DNA of 25,245 bases from Chrysophaeum taylorii. Taxonomy: Eukaryota > Sar > Pelagophyceae > Pelagomonadales > Pelagomonadaceae. Positions 9,012 through 17,793 of this stretch are shown here, piece by piece; positions within the stretch are counted from its first letter, which is position 1; every line of letters begins with the position of its first letter. The stretch covers positions 1 through 25,245 of the forward strand of contig JAQMWT010000601.1 of NCBI GenBank assembly GCA_029834535.1, in the 5' to 3' direction. The position numbers and the translations under genes are program-made. The notes beneath the pieces are model-generated. The model searched no databases and was not told the origin of the DNA. It saw only the letters and a list, made by a program, of their open reading frames with translations.

Positions 9012-11621
9012 CTAAAAATCAGGTGGACGGTGTGCATGCACCAAAAGAGTTCGAGTAATATCAGCAGTTGCGCGATGGGAGCGTCCCACAACACCGGAAA
9101 AAGCGTGCGCGTGTGAATGATTGGATTGAGCAGCAGGAGCCCGTTTGATGGCGATGTTGTTGCCCAGACAGAAGGTTTCGAATTGGCCCATTAGTGACTT
9201 GTCACGATCTGTGTAGATGAGGGCAATACGATAGCCAAAGGGCCGAACCACAGTACACAGGAAAAGTTCGAGTTGACGAGCGTTCGTGAGTGTATCGTGT
9301 CGAGGAGCAAAGTAACGTGTGCGGCGGCGCGTATGATCATCGACGAACGTAAGGATGGCACGGTCTTGGTAAATGAAAGGAGGGACACCGGTAAACATGA
9401 GATCAGCGTGGATAATAAGATATGCCGCAACGGCACGTGGGCGTGACAAAATTTCGTTTTCAGGAAGAGAGCTGGGAGTGGATTCACGTGGTTTACGATG
9501 GCCAACATGCGCAGCATGCATTTTACCCAAAGCACAAGCAGGACAAAAAGAAAGAGACGCGGAACTTGGGAAGAGCGGTGTACCAACAGCGAGAGAAGGC
9601 AAACGGCGGATATAAGAGGGACTATAATGACCAAGACGAGCATGCCAAATGTCGTAGGTGAGTTGGGTGCGTTGAGACACAACGGGGAAAGCGAAAGGGT
9701 CATGTACGCGAGGGCAAGAAGAAAATGCCACAGATGGGGAATCAAAGTCCGCGTAGGGTGCAGCGGTTGTATTGCCGATCCAACAGACGATCAATAGGAG
9801 ACCACAGCGACGGAGCAGAGGAATGACATGATGCGTCTGGCGGTGACGTAGGATTCGTTGAGGATGAGTAGGGCCAACATCCTGGATCGTATGACAATCG
9901 TAACCAGCCTGCTCAAGGGTATGGTCAGAAAGAATCCGTTTGTCACCAAGGCCAGGAGAGATGAGTGTATGCGGGAATGCGATATGGATGCCATGAGGGG
10001 CGGAAAGAGTGGGTGCTGGAGAAGGAAGACCACGATTGTCAAGAGGACCAATTGAAGGGAACGTTAAGTGAGCAGTGCCAGAATCAGAAACAGAGCCAGT
10101 GCCAATAGCAGAGTTGATTGAGTGCTGTTGATTGTTGTCAAGGTCTGTAAAGCCAGCAGGGGAATTGAAGAGATTGACGTTGGCACCCGTATCGTAGACA
10201 ACAAGGCGAAGGTTGTTGGAGTGAAGATAGTCGCGCTCACGGGCGGTGAGCAGAGCGTTGAGTGAGTTGGTAGAAGACAAAACTTGGTGAATGGTTGGGG
10301 AGATGGAAAAAAGATGGAAATTGAAAGACGGATAGGTGGGTGCAGGAAAAGATGGGTCGGGAGGGGAAGACATGGCGGTGGAAGGTGGGACAGAGGGTGT
10401 GGTGGAGGGTGTCAACGCAAGAAGCGGCGGAGAGGGTTGAGAGGGAGGCAAGAGTGGTATGGGGGCGGAGAGATAGTTTTGGTAGAATGGTGGATTTGGG
10501 CGAGGTGGGTATTGGGGACGAGAAAGAGGGCGGGATGCGGCTTGGGAGAGTAAGTAGCGTTGGCGCTTGCGACAATCTTTCTTGTAATGACCAGGAACGC
10601 CACAAAAGTGACAAAGGTCAGTAGGGCGTGGGCGCTTGGGATTAGGAGAGCCACGGTAAAATGGAGGCTGAGGCCTGGAACGGAAAGGTGGGCGAGGGCG
10701 GGAACGTGGATTGAAGCGCAAAGCACGGAGACGATGGAAGCATTTAGCAGTGGGATGGTTGCTGCCACCACAAAAGTCACAACGAGCGCGATGGCGGGGA
10801 CCCTCACGTATAGCAACGTTGACAAGCGGAGACTTGGTCTGGAGATAATCGAAGACTTTGCTGTTGAGGCGATCAACGAAACCACCATATGTGCGCAGTT
10901 TAGGGTCAAGCGCAATGAGATCCTTAGACAAGGTGGAATCTGGAATTCTGGTTTGAAGCAATTGCAATGCAAGAGCGTCAGAGAAATCTTGATGATGCCG
11001 AGCAACTTGAACTCCGGTGATGAACTTGTTAAGAAAGGTCTCAAGATCATCAATATTATTGCACACCAGTGAATGCAGGGAAGCAATTGCAGACTGAGCT
11101 ACGCGATCCCCATGGCCCATGTAGACATCGGTAATGCGCTTGTAAAGCCGCGTGAAGTTCATATCGCGGTTTTCACGGATATCCGCACGATCAGTATCAT
11201 GCATCGGGAGGGCCATAAACAACGCAGAGTACCAACGTTGTTGCTTGACGCGAAATTCTTCTTCAGAGCAGCCAGATGCTGAGATGCTAATGCGCTTGTA
11301 AAGCCGCGTGAAGTTCATATCGCGGTTTTCACGGATATCCGCACGATCAGTATCATGCATCGGGAGGGCCATAAACAACGCAGAGTACCAACGTTGTTGC
11401 TTGACGCGAAATTCGTCTTCAGAGCAGCCAGATGCTGAGATGCTAGTCCAAGTTTCGTTGGTCAAGAAAATGTGATCGCCGGTGGAGATAATCATGTTCT
11501 CAAGACGACGTGTCCATTGGTGGAAAAGATGTCGCTCACCGCTGAAGGCATCAAGTTTTTGCGAAAGCTTGCTATCCTTAATTTCGATCGAGGACGTGAT
11601 AGACGACAACGAACCGAACAC
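9012..11621 (-). pseudogene. Copia-1 Gag-protease-integrase polyprotein
   Basis: This is an open frame of about 869 codons. Gag carries an in-frame 52-residue duplication (11133-11444) and two CCHC zinc knuckles: CDFCGGSNHPTAKC (about residue 280) and CHFCGVPGHYKKDC (about 336). A Pro-rich linker leads to a retropepsin YDTGAN box (about 475). Integrase follows with the zinc domain IWHARLGH...CPACALGK (about 656), Asp in IIHADLM (about 737) and Asp in YTDRD (about 803). The catalytic Glu position reads GVVGRSHRAT, so Glu is replaced by Gly. The leftmost codon of this frame is GTG and the first in-frame ATG is at about residue 43, so the true Gag start is lost or lies in another frame. TAG at 9012-9014 ends it. 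Confidence 0.85.
11133..11444 (-). repeat. 156-bp in-frame tandem duplication in Copia-1 gag
   Basis: Copies 11133-11288 and 11289-11444 differ at essentially one base (TTCTTC versus CGTCTTC, giving Glu/Asp). The unit encodes 52 residues including EFRVKQQRWYSALFMALP and keeps the reading frame. Near identity means the duplication is recent compared with the other lesions. Confidence 0.92.
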
Positions 11622-11823
11622 GTAGCAATGAACTGAAGCCGAGAAGAAGTCGCCACGAAGTCAAGCTCAGCTCGTTGTCGACGAGCACCTACTTACCATG
11701 TGACAACAGGAATGGGGCGTTACTCTAGCGATAAGGGAATGACGTAGGGATACTAGATACGTGGTGCAGGGGTAAGTGTCATAGCTTCCTCACAGGGTGA
11801 TTAATGCGTGCGCGAAACCGTCG
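11622..11823 (-). other. Copia-1 5' flank (leader or LTR remnant unresolved)
   Basis: The first 44 bases upstream of the GTG remain open in the gag frame, then stops appear. On the minus strand TGGTAAGTAGGTGCTCG (around 11685-11701) begins with TGG, as primer-binding sites do, and lies beside a GCTCGT...ACGAGC stem. I could not pair it with an LTR, so this is only a candidate leader. Confidence 0.25.
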
Positions 11824-12233
11824 TCGCCAGATCAGTATATCAGTACATTGCATACTGAACGGATCGCAAGAGACGGGAAGTTCAATGTGCGTCACGTCGG
11901 TGTGCGTGTCTTCGAATGTCGACTGCTAAGAGGGGTGTGTGTGTGTGGTGCATGAAGGATGTGGGTGGTTTTGTGGGGCAGGAGGGATGTGCCTGACGGG
12001 CGGAGATAAGTATGCGGGACCTAGTCGGGGTCATCGCCGAGTCGTGGGGCAGGCGAAGAGAGGACGGGCCCCGCCCGGAGGTCGTACGCATGCTGCCGCC
12101 GGACGTATGTGCGACGAAGGGTGACGTCCTGCTGGGATCGGGCGGCCTGGGTGGGGCTCCCCGAGGCGGCGACATGGGTGAGGGCGGCGAGGGCACAGCG
12201 AGCCCGGCCTAATGCGTTGGCGATCCCCCACTC
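11824..12233. repeat. Repeat R, copy R1 (410 bp)
   Basis: It begins TCGCCAGATCAGTATATCAG and ends CGATCCCCCACTC. It matches R2 (13395-13798) along its whole length with few changes, in the same orientation. The middle third, from GTCGACTGCTAAGAGGGG to the GGCGAAGAG block, also occurs twice inside unit H3 (17421-17743). R therefore links this module to the rolling-circle-like elements. Confidence 0.88.
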
Positions 12234-12407
12234 GCGGTAGATGCGGCGAGTTTGGGCCGCCTTTGCCTCTGTGAAGTTGGCGCAGCCGCTTGCCATCGAA
12301 AAAAACCAACATCCAGCCCACCTCCTAACCACCATCATCCCCCATGAATGCCCCTCTCGAACACAAACCTTCTTCCAGCACCTTCGCAAAACCCTCATCG
12401 CATTCAT
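12021..12407 (-). other. Possible antisense ORF across R1
   Basis: The minus strand is open for 128 codons. The part inside R (EWGIANALGRARCALAAL, then a TQAARSQQDVTLRRTYV block) is kept open in both R1 and R2 with only conservative changes. In R2 it lies downstream of the nuclease-like ORF on the same strand, so it may be the C-terminal tail of that protein. DNA-level similarity of the repeats explains most of the conservation, so coding status is unproven. Confidence 0.25.
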
Positions 12408-12500
12408 TACAACCCCAGCATTTGCCCTACGTCACGTCATTCGCAACGCACTTATTAAACGGATAGCCCCCATCAACAGCCCTTTGTGCGTGTGTCCTGT

Positions 12501-12516
12501 CAGTCTTCCGTATTTT
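12501..12516 (+). repeat. Dispersed CAGTCTTCCGTATTTT motif
   Basis: This 16-mer also occurs at 13374-13389 and 14690-14705, each time after a TG- or CTGT-rich tract. It marks module boundaries: it closes each region next to R or precedes the repeat-protein gene. Confidence 0.7.
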
Positions 12517-12542
12517 GTTTTTACGTGCTAGAAAGAGAAATT

Positions 12543-12652
12543 ACCTATAGGACGCAAGACTGCTTCCAAACCAGGAAAGAAAGCAGATAAAGAAAAAAGA
12601 TAAGCCGTAAGTAACTTGCTAGAAAACTCACCTATAGGACGCAAGACTGCTT
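12543..12652. repeat. 23-bp perfect direct repeat, 87 bp apart
   Basis: The segments 12543-12565 and 12630-12652 are identical (they start ACCTATAGGACG and end AGACTGCTT), and both are preceded by a CTAGAAA-type sequence. Between them lies an A-rich stretch with GATAAGCCGTAA, which is echoed at 14735-14805. This may be a local slippage or excision product upstream of the repeat-protein copy. Confidence 0.7.
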
Positions 12653-12754
12653 AGGACGTCTTCCGGTTTTTCTCGCGGTAAACCGCGTCGTGGCTCGCCC
12701 TTTCGTGGAGAGCGACGGCGGACCGCCGCGCGGCCCGGGATGACGAGACAAACC

Positions 12755-13304
12755 GTCCGGCGCTCGGCGAGGCGGGAGATCGTGCGGGAAAACGAAAGAG
12801 GCGCAAGTTCCTTTCAAAAGGAACTGGTACTCGAGGGTCCTCGCCCAGGTGGGGCGATTGCGGGCCGCTCGTCGTGAAGCTCTTGCCGCCGGCGACGAGG
12901 ATGCGGCCATGCTGCTTGAGCGTCAACGCGAGGCCGAGCGTATTGCAATTGCAGAGCGGCGTGATGATCGTCTAGAAGAAGCGCACGCCGGCGACGAGGA
13001 CGCGATGCGCGCGCTCGAAGACGAACGCGAGGCTGATCGTCTGCGCCACGTCGCAAGGCGCGACAAACGAATAGAAGAAGCGCACGCCGGCGACGAGGAC
13101 GCGATGCGCGCGCTCAAGGACGAACGCGAGAGTGATCGTCTGCGCCACGCCGTATGCCGCAAGAGTCGCAGGGGAGCTAAACGAGCTCGTCGTAGTCACC
13201 AGCAGCGCTCCTCGCAACCCCCCCCCCCCCTTCCTAACTTTTTTTTTCAACCAAAGCCCTGCCGCGCCGGCCCTAATCGAATAATCCTTTGGTTAAAAAA
13301 CTAG
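12755..13304 (+). pseudogene. 33-residue-repeat protein, truncated copy 1
   Basis: From 12849 one frame reads charged repeats of the type AGDEDAMRALEDEREADRLR, three units of 33 residues. A shorter run then jumps to SHQQR and loses the frame in a C-run and T-run at 13219-13248. The N-terminal part seen in copy 2 (FEKKLVFHCSRPG) is represented at 12755-12848 in a different frame, so there is a frameshift before the repeats. The 12849 codon is GTG and is not a credible start. Compared with copy 2 (14865-16340), the C-terminal half is missing. The protein is not recognised. Confidence 0.6.
13249..13294. repeat. 8-bp inverted repeat flanked by T-run and A-run
   Basis: AACCAAAG (13249-13256) and CTTTGGTT (13287-13294) can pair around a 30-nt GC-rich loop. 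A T-run lies before it and an A-run after it. It sits just after the point where copy 1 of the repeat protein loses similarity to copy 2. Confidence 0.45.
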
Positions 13305-13321
13305 CCCTCTCGAAGAGAGGG
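13301..13321 (-). other. Hairpin followed by CTAG: candidate Helitron 3' end
   Basis: Read on the minus strand, CCCTCTC-TTC-GAGAGGG forms a perfect 7-bp stem and is followed at once by CTAG and T. Canonical Helitrons end in a hairpin near CTRR and sit before a T, so the pattern fits. The hairpin usually lies about 10 bases further from CTRR, and no matching 5' end was identified. A second explanation is a simple terminator-like hairpin. Confidence 0.35.
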
Positions 13322-13333
13322 TGTTTGCCAAGC

Positions 13334-13368
13334 TCTGTCTGTCTGTCTGTGTGTGTGTGTGTGTGTGT
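13334..13368. repeat. (CTGT)n/(GT)n microsatellite
   Basis: Three CTGT units run into about nine GT units and then TCCTGTCAGTCTTCCG. A shorter form of the same sequence is at 12487-12500, so the microsatellite was duplicated with the module and then changed length. Confidence 0.9.
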
Positions 13369-13394
13369 CCTGTCAGTCTTCCGTATTTTCTTTT

Positions 13395-13798
13395 TCGCCA
13401 GATCAGTATATCAGTACATTGCATACTAAACGGGTCGCAAAAAACGGCAAGTTCAATGTGCGCCACGTCTGTCTGTCTTTAAAGGTCGACTGCTAAGAGG
13501 GGGGTGTGTGTGTGGTGCATGGAGGATGGGGGGGGGTTGTGAGGGTAGGAGGGATGTGCCTGACGGGCGGAAATAAGATGCGGGACCTAGTCGGGGTCAT
13601 CGCCGAGTCGTGGGGCAGGCGAAGAGAGGACGGGCCCGCCCAGAGGTCGTACGCATGCTGCCGCCGGACGTATGTGCGACGAAGGGCGACGTCCTGCTGG
13701 GATCGGGCGGCCTGGGTGGGGCTCCCCGAGGCGGCGACATGGGTGAGGGCGGTGAGGGCACAGCGAGCCCGGCCAAATGCGTTGGCGATCCCCCACTC
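13395..13798. repeat. Repeat R, copy R2 (404 bp)
   Basis: This is the second full-length copy of R in the same orientation as R1, 1571 bp downstream. It has a few substitutions and short indels, including an inserted CTGTCTGTCTTTAAA tract near 13466. It is followed by GGACAAACAAACAGACAG and then the decayed tail of the nuclease-like ORF on the minus strand. Confidence 0.88.
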
Positions 13799-14066
13799 AC
13801 GGACAAACAAACAGACAGATTCGCGATGTGAGCTCAGTGTGCACGTCGACACGGGTTGCCATAGCTTACGCAAGTCCCGCCACCAGTCGGGGACAAGCTC
13901 TCTCGTGCTTCCGGCGTCACCTGCTCCTTTCCACCATCTTCGCCATTTTCCTCATTGTCAGCTCGTCATCAGCCCCCGCGAGTCATCCATTCCGTGTTTG
14001 GCCTTCGCTCTCGCTGCAGGTCTCCTGCGGCGTCAAGCGGCTCGATGTCTTCCCCACCGACGTCGA

Positions 14067-14668
14067 TTACTTTTGGTTCCAGCGTCCCATCGAGGATTCG
14101 GAGTGGACTTGCGCTGCGCGCCGATCGACAGGCGACGGGTGGGAGGGATGGAGGGCGTGGGCGGTGTATAACGAACCCCAAGCGAGGGTTTTGATGTCGT
14201 AGAGTTGCTCCTTGTTGTCGAGCGTGGTGAGGATGTCTGGGACGACGTGGCGGCGGGCGAGATTGCCTCGGTACCGGCCGTAGAGGCGCATGCGAATGGT
14301 AGGGGCGACGACGTCAGCAAAGATGCCGAAAACCCCAGACAGGGCTGGGATGCCGGCCTCTTTGACGCTGCAGAGGACGCACTCGATCTGGCCGTCATGC
14401 CAGGTAGTCCGCGCTCCTCCGCGGTTGACAAGGCTGGCCTGCGTGAGAAGCACCTTGCCGTGAGCGTCGAGAGCGACGTCAGTGCCCAGAATGCGAGTGC
14501 CCACGAGGCCCGAACAAGCTGGAGAGGGGTAGCCAAAGTACTGGGCACACATCACAGCCCAGCAGCGGTTGGGGATTTGAAGGGCGGAGCTGGGCCACGA
14601 GCTGATGAACGTGGTCGAGAAGCGATCCCATGAGGACGTCGCTACTCGAAGTGCATCGGTGTCGGTCT
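14067..14668 (-). pseudogene. Restriction-enzyme-like nuclease domain protein (partial)
   Basis: The minus strand is open for about 200 codons; the first ATG lies about 39 codons in, so the start is uncertain. Blocks in order are CAQYFGYPSPACSGLVGTRI, then TTWHDGQIECVL (HD followed by a Cys-rich helix), VFGIFADVVAPTI, VVPDILTTLDNKEQLYDIKT and PVDRRAAQVHSE. The PD...D-x-K pattern (PDI, then YDIK 12 residues later) fits the PD-(D/E)XK nuclease fold. This block order also resembles C-terminal domains that I recall in many uncharacterised eukaryotic mobile-element proteins. The frame breaks near 14067; decayed coding seems to continue to about 13969. No partner RT is visible nearby. The enzyme call is an inference from motifs. 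Confidence 0.45.
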
Positions 14669-14864
14669 AACGAGGTCTATCTGTCTGTGCAGTCTTCCGT
14701 ATTTTCTTTTAGTTCAAACGAAAGAAGATTAAGAAGAACAAGCCGTAATGTAGGGGAAAAGCACTAATGCAGGGAACAAAAAAAAGACTACGAAAAGATA
14801 AGCCGAAACGTACACGGAATATCATGGTGCACGAAACGCCGGATTTCGTGCATACCGCTCGGCG

Positions 14865-16340
14865 ATGCCCGCCGCCGGATTTACGCGGGAAGAAGAAAGA
14901 CGCGAAAAATGCTTTGAAAAGAAACTGGTATTCCACTGTTCTCGCCCAGGAGTGGAATGGCGACGAGAAAAATACAATCGCACTGTTCGTGCGTGGAAGC
15001 GCGCCGCTCGTCGCGAAGCCGCGGTTACCGGAGAGGAGGATGTGGCGATGCTACTTGGGCGTGAACGCGAGGGCAATCGTCGTAGTCACCAGCAGCGGCG
15101 TGATGAGCGCATAGAAGAAGCACAAGGCGGCGACGGGGACGCGATGCGCGCGCTCGAGGACCAACGCGAGGCTAGCCGTGTGCGGAACCACCACCGCCGT
15201 GAGCGCTTAGAATAAGCACAAGGCGGCGACGAGGACGCGATGCGCGCGCTCGAGGACCAACGCGAGGCTAATCGTCGGCGGAACCACCACCGCCGTCATG
15301 AGCGCTCAGAAGAAGCACAAGGCGGCGACGAGGACGCGATGCGCGCGCTCGAGGACCAACGCGAGGCTAATCGTCTGCGGAACCACCACCGCCGTCATGA
15401 GCGCTTAGAAGAAGCACAAGGCGGCGACGAGGACGCGATACGGGCGTTCGACGACCAACGCGAGGCTGATCGTATGCGCAACCAGGAGCGGCGTCATGCG
15501 CGCTTAGAAGAAGCACAAGGCGGCGACGAGGACGCGATGCGGGCGCTCGCGCACGAACGCGAGGCTGATCGTCTGCGCAACCAGCAGCGGCGTCATGCGC
15601 GCTTAGAAGAAGCACAAGGCGGCGACGAGGACGCGATGCGCGCGCTCACGCACGAACGCGAAGCTGATCGTCTGCGTCACGCCGTATGCCGCGACAGTCG
15701 CAGGGAAGCTATACGAGCTGGAGACGAGGCTGCGATCTTGCAATGTGAGCGGGAATGCGACGCCTACCGTCGAAGTCAGGAACGAGTGCGCGATGCTACA
15801 AAGAAACAAGCTCATGCTGCTACGGAGTCTGCATTCTTGGCGTTGGGCCGCGAGCGCGAAGCGCAGCGTGCGCGCATGCGCCGTCTTCGTCGCAAACGTA
15901 TGGACGAATTCCTCGACTACGTGGCGGAGGTCGCAACAAGATTTCGCGACCTCGACGACGAGGAAGCCGCCTATTTGTCGCAAAATCTAAGAGATTTGCA
16001 CAGCGCCGAAGTAATTGCAGCGCACTGCAAAGATCGTGGTGACGATCTTCAGTCGAACTCGATTACAATTGAGGACGCTCCGCACAATCCGCCGCCTCAA
16101 TTCAAGCGCGCCAACGTTCACGAACATCATCTTTGGTATTCGCGCGTCACCGGCGACACATGGGACGGCACGTGGACGTCGTGGAAAAAGGCGACTATGC
16201 GCTGGCGTCGCATGTTGGGTACGAACGCGCGCAATCGTGATTTGGAGGCGGACCCCGCGAATCTCTTGCACTTCTACGAGACTCACCCCGCAGTAATTAC
16301 GAGGAATTCGATGCGCCTCGCAACACTACGAGACTCCTGA
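14865..16340 (+). pseudogene. 33-residue-repeat charged protein, copy 2
   Basis: This is one reading frame of about 491 codons from ATG 14865 to TGA 16338, broken only by TAA at 15213-15215, where other repeats have GAA. An N-terminal basic region (KLVFHCSRPGVEWRREKY) leads to about nine 33-residue units of the form GGDEDAMRALEDQREANRLR followed by a His/Arg block and RLEEA. They are predicted to form a long charged helix or coiled coil. The C-terminal region has MRRLRRKRMDEFLDYVAE and a Trp-rich stretch (HHLWYSRVTGDTWDGTW, SWKKATMRWRRML). Arg/Glu-rich repeats of this general kind precede the helicase-like domain in some Helitron proteins, so a DNA-binding role is possible. I do not recognise the family. 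The Copia-2 flank follows within 200 bp. Confidence 0.6.
15123..15713 (+). repeat. 99-bp tandem coding repeats (six units)
   Basis: Units start at 15123, 15219, 15318, 15417, 15516 and 15615. All are 99 bp except the first, which lacks one His codon (96 bp). Older, degenerate 33-residue units lie on both sides at about 15021-15122 and 15714-15910. The central units are almost identical and the outer ones diverged, as expected for unequal exchange in the middle of the array. Confidence 0.9.
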
Positions 16341-16532
16341 GTCCACGACCCGCATAATTCGCGCAAACTAACCTGAAGTAACAAAACTCAGCCACTCCAG
16401 GTAGTGATTGACCTAGAGGGGGCCCGTGAGGAACACGGAGTTGAACATTCGAGTCGTTAATGGTAGTAAGAGACTAAGAAAAGAAGGGCTAGGGTCACTA
16501 GTCTAGGGTTAGGAGCACTGAACACCCCCTCG
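16341..16532 (-). repeat. Copia-2 polypurine tract and 3' LTR candidate
   Basis: Read on the minus strand, the Copia-2 RNase H stop is followed about 60 bp later by CGAGGGGG (16525-16532), a good polypurine tract. It is followed at once by TGTTCAGTGCTCC, the TGTT start expected of an LTR. The other LTR end was not located, so the extent of the LTR towards 16341 is a guess. No matching 5' LTR is present because the element is truncated at its 5' side. Nothing else is seen in this gap. Confidence 0.45.
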
Positions 16533-16591
16533 AGTGAAGCTATGGTGTACGCATGTGCACGTGGCTCACTCGCAGATATGTCCCAGTGTTT

Positions 16592-17384
16592 TCATTCGCT
16601 GACCATGTAATGACGGAGGGCTTCAGAGTCATACAGGTCGGTGAGGAGCAGGTTCGGTGGGGTCTCCAGGAACGGAGGCAAGTCAGCGCACGAAGTAACG
16701 AGGCAAGAACCCTCGTCTTTATGTGTGATGATGTCTTTCTGTTCGTTGTAGTCCACGTTTACCAGGAACCGTACGAGGCGAGGGAAATCCACGGTGGACA
16801 GGAGCTTCGAGAAGAAGTCTGCCACATTGGTCTTAGTGGGACACCAGAAACAGCGTATGCGACGTGGGTGACCATTGTCGCCCTGGTAATCACGAAGACG
16901 AAAAACGCGAATGTCGATGTGCTTGGTCTGAGGTGTGGTTTTGGGATGATTGGCTGTTGATACAGCTCCCTCGTTGTCAATCAGCTGCGGTATAGCGGGG
17001 ACCTCGTGACAGGTCGGAAATCCAAACATGAAGGGGACTGATTCCATGGGTGTATGGAACCATATTGCTTCATCAGCGGTGGTCGCTGCGGCAATAATCT
17101 CTGCGTGTAGTGTTGACTTGGCTGTGATGGTTTGTCTCTTGGATGACCATGACACTAGACATCCGAACACGTATACGCAGTAACCAGTCGTCGATCGCAG
17201 GCGAGAGTCTTGTGGGTCTGCGAAGTCGGCGTCGCTGAAGGCGAGGATGGGGCAGCGCGAGATGCTCTTTAGTTCGGGATACTTGGCGGACAGCAACTTG
17301 ACGATGTCGGATGACAAAGGTGAGCCGTCTGCATTGTAGACCAAGCCATGGTCTGGATTTGTGTGTAGATACCTGAGCGTAACT
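16592..17384 (-). pseudogene. Copia-2 RNase H
   Basis: This is an open frame of about 260 codons entering from H3. It starts with EVTLRYLHTNPDHGLVY, the RT/RNase H bridge, then has AFSDADFADPQ (first Asp), RLRSTTGYCVYVFG, ITAKSTLHAEIIAA (catalytic Glu), LIDNEGAVS (Asp) and NVADFFSKLL near the end. These match the copia RNase H blocks in order and with all acidic residues. The domain itself is intact; only the join to the RT is broken by H3. A polypurine tract follows the stop. Confidence 0.88.
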
Positions 17385-17420
17385 TCCTTACTACTAATCG
17401 ACAGATGTCTGTTTATCTGT

Positions 17421-17743
17421 TTGTCTTTAAATGTCGACTGCCAAGAGGGGGGTGCGTGTGGGGGGCATGAAGGATGTGGGTGGGTTTGTGGGGTAGGAGG
17501 GATGTGCCTGACGGGCGGAGATAAGTACGCGGGACCTAGTCGGCGTCATCGCCGAGTCGTGGGGCAGGCGAAGAGTTTTGTCTGTTTGTCTTTAAATGTC
17601 GACTGCCAAGAGGGGGGTGTGTGGGGGGGGCATGAAGGATGTGGGTGGGTTTGTGGGGTAGGAGGGATGTGCCTGACGGGCGGAGATAAGTACGCGGGAC
17701 CTAGTCGGGGTCATCGCCGAGTCGTGGGGCGGGCGAAGAGAGG
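17421..17743 (+). repeat. Two partial R repeats (165-bp tandem) inside H3
   Basis: The segments 17421-17585 and 17586-17743 both start TTGTCTTTAAATGTCGAC and end near GGCGAAGAG. They match the central part of R1 and R2. H1 and H2 lack them and pass straight from the TTTGTC microsatellite to TGTCCCCCGATT. Deletion between TTTGTC repeats in H1/H2 or gain in H3 would both explain this. Confidence 0.88.
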
Positions 17744-17793
17744 ATTTGTCCCCCGATTCAGGGTAAGGATCAGGTAGGCCCGCGAGCCAGGCA

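Larger units (their letters stand above)
7114..11665 (-). mobile_element. Ty1/copia-type retrotransposon, Copia-1 (RNase H lost)
   Basis: The order on the minus strand is Gag, protease, integrase, RT, which is the Ty1/copia (Pseudoviridae-type) order with integrase before RT. Reading starts near 11665 and the recognisable RT ends at 7114, just after the LRYIGG block that normally leads to RNase H; no RNase H follows. One stop (9012-9014), two frameshifts in RT (near 8035 and 7683) and a lost integrase Glu make it dead. LTRs were not identified. It lies tail to tail with Gypsy-1. Confidence 0.88.

Noticed and set aside
12012..12212. Plus-strand Gly-rich frame in R (also in R2)
   Set aside because: It has low complexity, no domain, and its conservation is explained by the duplicated DNA.
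13219..13321. Bacterial-type rho-independent terminator
   Set aside because: The surroundings are eukaryotic mobile elements; the hairpin is better treated as a possible Helitron end or an unassigned structure.
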